From Methanobacteriota archaeon (GTDB taxonomy: Archaea > Halobacteriota > Syntropharchaeia > JACQPP01): a stretch of DNA of 10,202 nt. This document shows, piece by piece, positions 5,825 through 10,202 of this stretch; the first letter of the stretch is position 1, and every line of letters starts with the position of its first letter. The notes beneath the pieces were generated by a model. The model searched no databases. It saw nothing but the letters and a program-made list of their open reading frames with translations, and had not been told where the DNA came from. The stretch lies in the NCBI GenBank assembly GCA_016207465.1, contig JACQPP010000036.1, positions 1 through 10,202 on the forward strand, read 5' to 3'. The translations under genes and the position numbers were made by a program.

Positions 5825-6604
5825 ATGGCCGGATTGCCCCTCCAGGGAAGGGTCGCCATTGTGACCGCCAGCGCGGGGGCGGGCATCGGGCAGGCCACGG
5901 TGCGCCGTCTGGCCGCGGATGGGGCGGATGTGGTGGTGAGCGATGCCCACCGGCGGGAGGATGGGACGAGCCGGACCGCGGAGGTGGCGGCGGACATCGA
6001 GAAGGCCACCGGGCGCCGTGCCATGGGCATCGTGTGCGATGTGACTCGGCGGGAGCAGGTGGAGGCCATGGTGCAGAGGACGGTCCGGGAGTTCGGGCGC
6101 CTCGACATCCTGGTGAACAATGCGGGCTACGAGAAGAACGTCCCGGTGGTGGAGATGCCCGACGAGGTGTGGGAGCGGGTGGTGGGGGTCTGTCTCTCGG
6201 GGACCTATCTGTGCACCCGGGTGGCCCTTCCCCACATGGTGGGTCAGAGGTGGGGGCGGGTGGTGAACCTGGCCTCCATCGCGGCGTGGCTGGGGGCGGA
6301 GTACGGGGGGGCCCATTATTCGGCGGCGAAGTCTGGGGTCATCGGGTTCACCCGGGCGGTGGCCCGGGAGGTGGCTCCCCACGGGGTCACGGTGAACGCG
6401 GTCTCCCCCGGGTTCGTGCCGAATCCGTTCCTGGCGAAGCAGTATCCCCCGGAGGCCCTGGCGAAGTTCGAGAGGCGGGCCCCGGTGGGGCGCGGGGGGA
6501 GGCCGGAGGAGCTGGCGGCGGCCATCGCCTTCCTGGCGTCGCCGGAGGCGGAGTATATCACAGGGGAGGCCCTGTGCGTCTCCGGCGGGGCCTACATACG
6601 ATAG
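5825..6604 (+). CDS. Short-chain dehydrogenase/reductase (classical SDR)
   Basis: A 259-aa NAD(P)-dependent oxidoreductase with a Rossmann fold. The cofactor loop is T14-ASAGAGIG-22 (T-A-S in place of the common T-G). D40 at the end of the second strand (VVVSD) suggests a preference for NAD(H). NNAG is at 98-101. The catalytic set is S151 in NLASIAAW, Y165 and K169 in YSAAK. SPGFVPNPF (194-202) is the substrate-loop region, and the C-terminal EYITGEALCVSGGAYIR closes the fold as in FabG-like and glucose dehydrogenase-like members. The Ser-to-Tyr distance is 14, one more than usual. Length is typical. The gene favours codons ending in G (GTG, GCG, GGG), unlike the C-ending genes at 1-3799. Its divergent partner is the amidohydrolase. 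The substrate cannot be told from sequence. Confidence 0.92.
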   Translation: MAGLPLQGRVAIVTASAGAGIGQATVRRLAADGADVVVSDAHRREDGTSRTAEVAADIEKATGRRAMGIVCDVTRREQVEAMVQRTVREFGRLDILVNNAGYEKNVPVVEMPDEVWERVVGVCLSGTYLCTRVALPHMVGQRWGRVVNLASIAAWLGAEYGGAHYSAAKSGVIGFTRAVAREVAPHGVTVNAVSPGFVPNPFLAKQYPPEALAKFERRAPVGRGGRPEELAAAIAFLASPEAEYITGEALCVSGGAYIR

Positions 6605-6614
6605 GGGAAGAAGG

Positions 6615-6620
6615 GTTAAT
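6615..6620 (+). promoter_or_regulatory. Possible TATA box of the wHTH-DUF835 gene
   Basis: TTAATT is centred about 28-29 bp before the ATG at 6646. The only SD-like sequence, GGGGAG at 6624-6629, is too far from that ATG to serve it, so a leaderless or near-leaderless mRNA fits best. It sits 10 bp after the SDR stop, so the regulator may have its own promoter and also be reached by read-through. Confidence 0.4.
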
Positions 6621-6645
6621 TGTGGGGAGCGCAGAGTTTTCCCCG

Positions 6646-7536
6646 ATGTCGGAGGAGCTCTCGGAGACGGAGCGGGCCATCCTGGAGATGCTCCGGTATG
6701 GGGCCAAGACGGCCATCCAGGTGGCCATGGACCTGGGGGTCAACCCCTCTCTGGCCTCCACGACCCTGAAGGGGCTGCGGAGGAAGGGGTGGGTGGTGAG
6801 CGACATCGGGGCCTCCGCGGGCTACCGGCTGGCGCGCCCCCTGGAGAAGAGGCCGGAGGAGCCGGGGAAGGAGGTTTCCCTGGCCTCGGAGCGGGAGGCC
6901 GCCGGGCCCCTGAAGAGGCCCGAGTTCCCCCCGGTTTCCCCGCCTGGGTCCCCTCCGCCCGAGACGCCACGGGAGGAGCCACTCCCCCCTGAGCCGCCGC
7001 GAGAGGCCCCCCCGCCGCCCCCGCGGAGGGAGTCAAGGCCATCGGTGATTCCCCCGCCCCCGGACCTCTCCGAGCCCCTCCCGGGGAGCGAGCCCCTGCG
7101 GACGGGGGGCTCGTTTCTGGTGGAGGAGCCGCGGCCCGATGGGGCCCTCACCCTGGCCCGCCGGGCCCTGGAGTCGGGGCGCGGGGTCCTCTGCCTCACC
7201 CGCCTGCCCCCGGAGCAGGTGGAGCAGAGGTATTCCATCCCCCGCCAGAGGTGCCGGTGGATTGGCCAGGAGGAGAATGGGCTGTGGAGGCTGGATGCGG
7301 TCCACCGGGAGGCCCGCCTCTTCCTGGAGAAGGAGCCCAAGGGGCTGGTGGTGCTGGAGGGACTCGACCTCTTCGCCACCCTCTACCCATTCGTGAAGCT
7401 GGCCCAGTTCGTCCGCGACATGAGGGGGCTCGCCTCCAAGTCCCGGGGGACCCTGCTGGTCACGGTGAATTCCCAGGCCCTGGGGGAGAAGGAGACCGCC
7501 GTCCTGACCGGCGAGATGGAGACCATTCAACCATAA
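6646..7536 (+). CDS. Winged-helix / Pro-rich linker / DUF835 protein
   Basis: A 296-aa three-part protein. Residues 1-65 form a winged helix of MarR/ArsR-like type: ETERAILEMLRYGAKTAIQVAMDLG, the recognition-helix segment NPSLASTTLKGLRRKGWV, and a wing ending in AGYRLARP. Residues 66-150 are a disordered linker very rich in Pro, Glu and Arg. Residues 153-296 match DUF835: GGSFLVEEPRPDGALTLARRAL, GRGVLCLTRLPPEQVEQRY, CRWIGQEE, KGLVVLEGLDLFATLYPF, and SRGTLLVTVNSQALGEKETAVL. DUF835 is an archaeal domain of unclear function, often joined to signalling or DNA-binding modules and reminiscent of RecA/KaiC-like folds without the nucleotide loop. A DNA-binding regulator whose DUF835 part senses or binds a partner is inferred. 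The in-frame GTG at 6622 is a less likely start. Its TAA is the first base triplet of a large palindrome. Confidence 0.85.
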   Translation: MSEELSETERAILEMLRYGAKTAIQVAMDLGVNPSLASTTLKGLRRKGWVVSDIGASAGYRLARPLEKRPEEPGKEVSLASEREAAGPLKRPEFPPVSPPGSPPPETPREEPLPPEPPREAPPPPPRRESRPSVIPPPPDLSEPLPGSEPLRTGGSFLVEEPRPDGALTLARRALESGRGVLCLTRLPPEQVEQRYSIPRQRCRWIGQEENGLWRLDAVHREARLFLEKEPKGLVVLEGLDLFATLYPFVKLAQFVRDMRGLASKSRGTLLVTVNSQALGEKETAVLTGEMETIQP

Positions 7537-7631
7537 TTTTTCTTTTCTCTTTTTTCACGCGAGCCTTCGGCTCGCTAACGCGGAGTCCTCCCTGCGGTCG
7601 GCCTCCGCTAAAAAAGAGAAAAGAAAAATTA
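7534..7631. terminator. 98-bp palindrome with T-run terminator and inner hairpins
   Basis: Perfect 22-bp arms (7534-7555 and 7610-7631): the left is almost pure T/C and the right almost pure A/G. They enclose 54 bp with two further hairpins: GCGAGCC-TTC-GGCTCGC (7559-7575, 7 bp perfect) and GCGGAG/CTCCGC (7580-7585 and 7603-7608). Folded, this is a three-way junction. The left arm begins with the TAA of the DUF835 gene and supplies a long T-rich tract in the coding strand, which fits archaeal termination at T-runs. The right arm runs into the promoter zone of the next gene. Termination is inferred; the palindrome itself is directly visible. Confidence 0.7.
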
Positions 7632-7664
7632 ACTAAAGAAAAGAGAAAAAAGACTCTACAGTCC

Positions 7665-8588
7665 ATGAAATCCCTGAACTACGCGCTGCTGGGGGACGCC
7701 TCCATTGCCCCGGAGCTGGGCAAGAAGGCAACCCAGACGGACATCGCCACCTATGACCGGAAGACGGGGGACTCCATCCTCACCTACGCGGTGGCCACCG
7801 GCTACCCGGAGAAGCTGCAGCCCCTGGTGCAGATGCTGGCCCTCTGCGACCCGGTGATTCTGAATGTGTCCGTCCTGGACCGGGCCCTGGGGGAGCAGGT
7901 GGTGGCCGCTCACCTCCACGGGCGCTCGCGGGGGTTCCTCCTCCAGGCCCCCGGGGTGGACCCCGGCCGGGTGGCCGCGGTCCTCAAGTCCACCACCCTG
8001 GAGGGGCTCCGGTCCCTCCCGGGCCTGCGGGAGCTCCGGGAGCAGGTGGCCTCGCTGGAGCAGAGTGCCCCCGGGGGGGAGACGCGGGTCCACGTGGACC
8101 AGTGTTTCGAGGTCAAGGGGGTGGGGACGGTGGTCCTCGGGGTCGTCGCCCGGGGGACCCTGCGCAAGCACGATGACCTCCACCTCTATCCCCGGGGGAC
8201 CCCGGTGCAGGTGCGCAGCATCCAGATGCACGACGACGACGTGGAGATGGCCCCGGCGGGGGCCCGGGTGGGGCTCGCCCTGAAGGGAACCACGGCCGCC
8301 GACGTGGCCCGGGGGGACCAGCTGGCCCCCGAGGGGACCCTCCAGAGCGCCGGGGAGCTCCGCCTCCGCTTCCAGCCGACCCCCTACTACAAGAGCCCCA
8401 TCCGGGCCGAGTCCCAGTACCACCTCCAGGTGGGGGCCCAAATCCACCCGGTCCGCGCCCAACCCGAGGGGGAGACCCTGACGGCCGTCTCCGAGCACCC
8501 CTATGCCTATACCCCGGGAGACCGGGCGCTCCTCCTGGACCTCAACAGCCCGGGGCTCCGCATCGCCGGCGGGGGGACCGTCCTATAG
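7665..8588 (+). CDS. EF1A/SelB-like protein with degenerate GTPase domain
   Basis: A 307-aa member of an archaeal EF-Tu/SelB-like family that has lost GTP binding. Domain 1 (about 1-125) keeps the outline of a translational GTPase: a first strand LNYALLGD where the P-loop should be, followed by APELGKKATQTDIATYDRKTGD. It has no GxxxxGK[ST], no DxxG and no NKxD. Domain 2 (about 140-225) is the clear EF-Tu domain-2 barrel: VDQCFEVKGVGTVVLGVV, GTLRKHDDLHLYP, VRSIQMHDDDVEMAPAG and RVGLALKGTTAADVARGDQL. Domain 3 (about 230-307) is the second barrel (RLRFQPTPYYKSPIRAESQYH). A role with tRNA, the ribosome or an EF1A partner, without GTPase activity, is inferred. ATG 7665 is the first start after the palindrome; AATTAACTAAAG (7628-7639) may be its TATA region. 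The stop overlaps the convergent HAD stop. Confidence 0.82.
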   Translation: MKSLNYALLGDASIAPELGKKATQTDIATYDRKTGDSILTYAVATGYPEKLQPLVQMLALCDPVILNVSVLDRALGEQVVAAHLHGRSRGFLLQAPGVDPGRVAAVLKSTTLEGLRSLPGLRELREQVASLEQSAPGGETRVHVDQCFEVKGVGTVVLGVVARGTLRKHDDLHLYPRGTPVQVRSIQMHDDDVEMAPAGARVGLALKGTTAADVARGDQLAPEGTLQSAGELRLRFQPTPYYKSPIRAESQYHLQVGAQIHPVRAQPEGETLTAVSEHPYAYTPGDRALLLDLNSPGLRIAGGGTVL

Positions 8589-9374
8589 CCGGGAGGCGCG
8601 GTACCACCGGAAGAGGGCCTGGGTCGTGGGGAATACCCGGTCGGGGTGGACCCCCGGCGGAGCCCTCCGCCCGATGTAGATGGCCCCGGCCATATGGGCG
8701 CGGTGGGCCCCCAGGATGTCGGCGGCCCCATCTCCCACCATCACCGTCCAGGCGGGCCGGAGTCCCACCCGCTGGAGGGCCATCCGGTAGATACGGGGGT
8801 CGGGCTTCCCCACCTGGTCAATGGGGGCCCCGGTGGCGTGGCGGAGGGCCGCGGCGATGCTCCCCTCCCCCGGGAATACACCAGTCCTCCCCCGATATGT
8901 GCCCCGGAAGGTGGCGCTCCCCCCGCAGAGCACCAGGGGAGCCTCCCGATGGAGGAGGCCGAGAGCGGTGGTGAGATGGCCGCCGGTGAGGCCCCGGTGG
9001 GCCCCCACGGCCACCGCATCGGCCGGGGGCCCCCGGACCACCTGGAGACCGGCGGCCTCCAGGTCCCGGGCCAGACCCCCCTCGCTGATGGCGTAGACCC
9101 GGCGGTGGCCCCGGGCCCGGAGGTAGCTGGCGGCGGCCAGCCCCGCGGTGGTCACCTGGCGGGGCCGGAGGCGGAACCCGGCGGCCCGCAGACCCCGGAG
9201 GACCTGCCGGTGGGAGAGGCGGCTGATGTTGCTGAGGAGCGCCACCGGGGACCCCCGCTCCTCCGCCTCCCGGAGGAACCCCCGGGCCCCCGGCAGAGGA
9301 TGGGGCGTATCCATGGAGTCGCAGAGGACCCCCTCGATGTCCAGCAGCCAGCCCCGGCTCCGGGAGGCCCTCAT
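8583..9374 (-). CDS. HAD-IIA family (NagD/LHPP-like) phosphatase-type hydrolase
   Basis: A 263-aa haloacid-dehalogenase-superfamily protein of the C2-capped IIA group. Motif I is LLDIEGVLCDS: nucleophile D12, with E14 where the general acid Asp normally sits. Motif II is ALLSNIS (S48-N49), motif III is K190 in QVGKPDPRIY, and motif IV is MVGDGAADILGAH (D215, D219). The cap lies between motifs II and III (about 65-185). Relatives such as LHPP and HDHD2 also depart from Asp at the second motif-I position, so activity is plausible but should not be assumed. The ATG overlaps the stop of the 69-aa gene upstream (ATGA), so the two are translationally coupled. Likely substrates are small phosphate esters. 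Confidence 0.85.
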   Translation of the reverse strand: MRASRSRGWLLDIEGVLCDSMDTPHPLPGARGFLREAEERGSPVALLSNISRLSHRQVLRGLRAAGFRLRPRQVTTAGLAAASYLRARGHRRVYAISEGGLARDLEAAGLQVVRGPPADAVAVGAHRGLTGGHLTTALGLLHREAPLVLCGGSATFRGTYRGRTGVFPGEGSIAAALRHATGAPIDQVGKPDPRIYRMALQRVGLRPAWTVMVGDGAADILGAHRAHMAGAIYIGRRAPPGVHPDRVFPTTQALFRWYRASRL

Positions 9375-9580
9375 TCGGTCTTGTTCCCCAGGATGAGGGT
9401 GAACTCGAGGTTGCCCCGGAGGCGGAGCGTCAGGGAGCCGGACTGGAACTCCATGTCGTCGAACTGGATTTTCACCGTGGTTTGCCGGCCCTGCAACTTC
9501 TCCAGGACCCGGTAGAGGGCCACCTCGGGGCTTTCCCCCGGGACATGGCCTTCCCCCGGATTGTCGTCGTGGGCCTTCAT
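9371..9580 (-). CDS. Small protein of unknown function coupled to the HAD gene
   Basis: A 69-aa protein that I do not recognise. The first 17 residues are polar and rich in Asp, Gly and Pro (MKAHDDNPGEGHVPGESPE). Next comes an amphipathic helix, VALYRVLEKLQGRQ, and then alternating strands TTVKIQFDDMEFQSGSLTLRL and GNLEFTLILG. Helix followed by a beta meander suggests a small folded domain that may pair with itself or a partner. Its TGA overlaps the HAD gene's ATG (ATGA). Coding status rests on this coupling, on the divergent promoter region shared with the SCP2 gene, and on a sensible amphipathic pattern. A promoter could not be placed: the sequence AGATAGG near 9598-9604 on the minus strand is a weak TATA candidate. 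Confidence 0.68.
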   Translation of the reverse strand: MKAHDDNPGEGHVPGESPEVALYRVLEKLQGRQTTVKIQFDDMEFQSGSLTLRLRGNLEFTLILGNKTE

Positions 9581-9631
9581 ACAGCGCCTGCCGGTTTCCT
9601 ATCTGGGCGGGGCCTCCTCAAATGGTTTCCG

Positions 9632-9650
9632 AAGGGTTACCGTAACCCTT
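9632..9650. promoter_or_regulatory. 19-bp palindrome touching the SCP2 TATA box
   Basis: AAGGGTTACCGTAACCCTT is a perfect inverted repeat (9-bp arms around one central C). It covers the BRE position and shares its last two T with the TATA box that follows. A dimeric regulator bound here would block TBP/TFB, so it is a good candidate operator for the SCP2 gene. The divergent 69-aa gene starts 52 bp away and could be affected too. Confidence 0.55.
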
Positions 9651-9655
9651 TTATA
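9649..9655 (+). promoter_or_regulatory. TATA box of the SCP2 gene
   Basis: TTTTATA is the best TATA box in the window. The expected transcription start, about 25-27 bp downstream, falls near 9677-9680, just before or at the SD. Confidence 0.7.
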
Positions 9656-9677
9656 CCCCAACCCCGTGTGCCCGGAT

Positions 9678-9684
9678 GGAGGTG
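9678..9684 (+). promoter_or_regulatory. Shine-Dalgarno site of the SCP2 gene
   Basis: GGAGGTG ends 4 nt before the ATG at 9689 and decides the start: the frame is open upstream, but that part would read through the promoter. The SD must lie at the very 5' end of a short leader. Confidence 0.75.
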
Positions 9685-9688
9685 TTCC

Positions 9689-10114
9689 ATGGGAGCCGTA
9701 GACCAAATCAAGCAGATGATTGCGTCCAAGACCTTCGACCCCAAGCAGTTCCCGCTGTTCATCCAAGCCATGCAGGAAGTTTCCGAGCACAACAACGAGC
9801 TCAAGGAGGAGCTGGCCAACATCGAGAACACGTCCATCAACTTCAGCATCCCTGGCGTGGTGGACGGGTTCCTCAAGATTGAAGGGGGCAAGCTCACGGG
9901 AGGCGCGGGCAAGATTGACGACGCACCGCTCACCATCGAGATTGCCGAGGAGGTCGCCCGGGGAATGGTCACCGGGGAGACCGACGTGGCGTCTGCCTAC
10001 ATGGCCGGTGACGTGAAACTCATCGGCGACATGGCCGAGGCCATGAAGCTCCGCCCCATCTTCGAGATTGTGAACGCGGAGCTCGGCATCCAGACTGGCG
10101 GCGGAGCGGGCTGA
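9689..10114 (+). CDS. SCP2 sterol-binding domain protein
   Basis: A 141-aa single-domain SCP2-like protein of the small archaeal and bacterial type, thought to bind lipids or acyl compounds in a hydrophobic tunnel. An N-terminal helical part (about 1-45, rich in Lys, Glu and Gln) precedes the strands INFSIPGVVDGFLKIEGGKL and APLTIEIAEEVARGM. The signature second half is GETDVASAYMAGDVKLIGDMAEAMKLRPIFEIVNAELG (about 96-133), where TGETDVASAYMAGDVKLIGD is the family's closing helix-strand pattern. A Gly-rich tail ends the chain. It appears to be a monocistronic gene with its own TATA box, palindromic operator candidate and SD, followed by a perfect hairpin. The ligand is unknown; archaea lack sterols of the usual kind, so an isoprenoid or fatty compound is more likely. 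Confidence 0.88.
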   Translation: MGAVDQIKQMIASKTFDPKQFPLFIQAMQEVSEHNNELKEELANIENTSINFSIPGVVDGFLKIEGGKLTGGAGKIDDAPLTIEIAEEVARGMVTGETDVASAYMAGDVKLIGDMAEAMKLRPIFEIVNAELGIQTGGGAG

Positions 10115-10124
10115 ATTCTATCCT

Positions 10125-10153
10125 GGTTTTTCGGGCCCCTGGCCCGAAAAACC
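10125..10153. terminator. Perfect 13-bp hairpin after the SCP2 gene
   Basis: GGTTTTTCGGGCC (10125-10137), loop CCT, GGCCCGAAAAACC (10141-10153). It begins 10 bp after the stop. The T-run within the left arm is the likely archaeal termination signal; because the structure is symmetrical, it could also stop transcripts from the other side. Confidence 0.6.
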
Positions 10154-10202
10154 ATGGGCGTTTTTACGCGCGATACCCGGGAAAACCCCACGCCCCCCCC
10201 CC

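Noticed and set aside
6034..6645. N-terminal extension of the DUF835 frame into the SDR gene
   Set aside because: The extension is the SDR gene read in another frame; the winged helix begins right after ATG 6646.
7534..7631. Terminal inverted repeats of an insertion sequence
   Set aside because: The 54 bp between the arms cannot hold a transposase and no target duplication was seen; a MITE-like origin is left open in the findings.
7251..7664. N-terminal extension of the pseudo-GTPase frame
   Set aside because: It would read through the end of the DUF835 gene and the whole palindrome; the first strand of domain 1 begins just after ATG 7665.
8646..9515. A 289-codon plus-strand frame opposite the HAD gene
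   Set aside because: The HAD frame contains all four family motifs; the antisense translation is Gly/Pro/Glu-rich without a motif.
10193..10202. Run of C at the window end, possibly a repeat or end structure
   Set aside because: Only ten C at the very edge; it may be an assembly end or simply low-complexity DNA, and nothing beyond it can be seen.
1..10202. CRISPR array, tRNA or rRNA
   Set aside because: No regularly spaced direct repeats, cloverleaf or conserved rRNA segment was noticed on reading either strand; this was by eye only.

Overview
The window is GC-rich DNA that looks archaeal. The main pointers are a winged-helix/DUF835 fusion (DUF835 is essentially an archaeal domain), an archaeal EF1A/SelB-like protein with a degenerate GTPase domain, TATA-like boxes centred about 27-29 bp upstream of several start codons (the geometry of leaderless archaeal mRNAs), and strong Shine-Dalgarno sites on other genes. 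Thermoplasmatota or a related euryarchaeal lineage is my best guess, but it is an inference from gene families and not a phylogenetic result. No rRNA, tRNA, CRISPR array, transposase or phage gene was recognised.

Layout. 1-1226 (+): two consecutive DsbA-type thiol oxidoreductases; the first is cut by the window start, the second is FrnE-like. 1255-2106 (-): a tandem double-hotdog thioesterase-like protein, convergent with the pair. 2107-2320: a divergent intergenic region with three consecutive inverted repeats. 2321-3799 (+): a tightly packed operon of a nitroreductase-family flavoprotein, two small proteins that resemble ribbon-helix-helix DNA binders, and a small SCP2-like protein; the genes overlap or abut. 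3809-4723 (+): a much more AT-rich gene for a five-TM protein with a probable external glycosylated domain, added to the end of that operon and probably acquired horizontally. 4849-5706 (-): an amidohydrolase-2 family TIM-barrel protein lacking the usual HxH metal motif. 5825-6604 (+): a classical SDR, divergent from it; both have TATA-like boxes about 27 bp before the ATG. 6646-7536 (+): wHTH/Pro-rich linker/DUF835 regulator. 7534-7631: a large palindrome beginning at that stop codon. 7665-8588 (+): EF1A/SelB-like pseudo-GTPase, ending tail-to-tail with a HAD-IIA hydrolase (8583-9374, -), which is coupled to a 69-aa protein of unknown function (9371-9580, -). 9689-10114 (+): an SCP2 lipid-binding protein with a clear TATA box, a 19-bp palindrome touching it and a good SD. 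10125-10153: a perfect hairpin. The window ends in a C-run.

How the genes fit together. Most look like housekeeping or accessory metabolism: thiol redox chemistry, acyl-thioester hydrolysis, flavin reduction, SDR redox chemistry and lipid or hydrophobic ligand binding. No complete pathway can be read. The less ordinary parts are the nitroreductase/RHH-like/RHH-like/SCP2-like operon with its AT-rich membrane gene, the HxH-less amidohydrolase, the pseudo-GTPase, and a family of intergenic stem-loops built to one plan (T-run, GC core often containing GCCTTCGGC, A-run).
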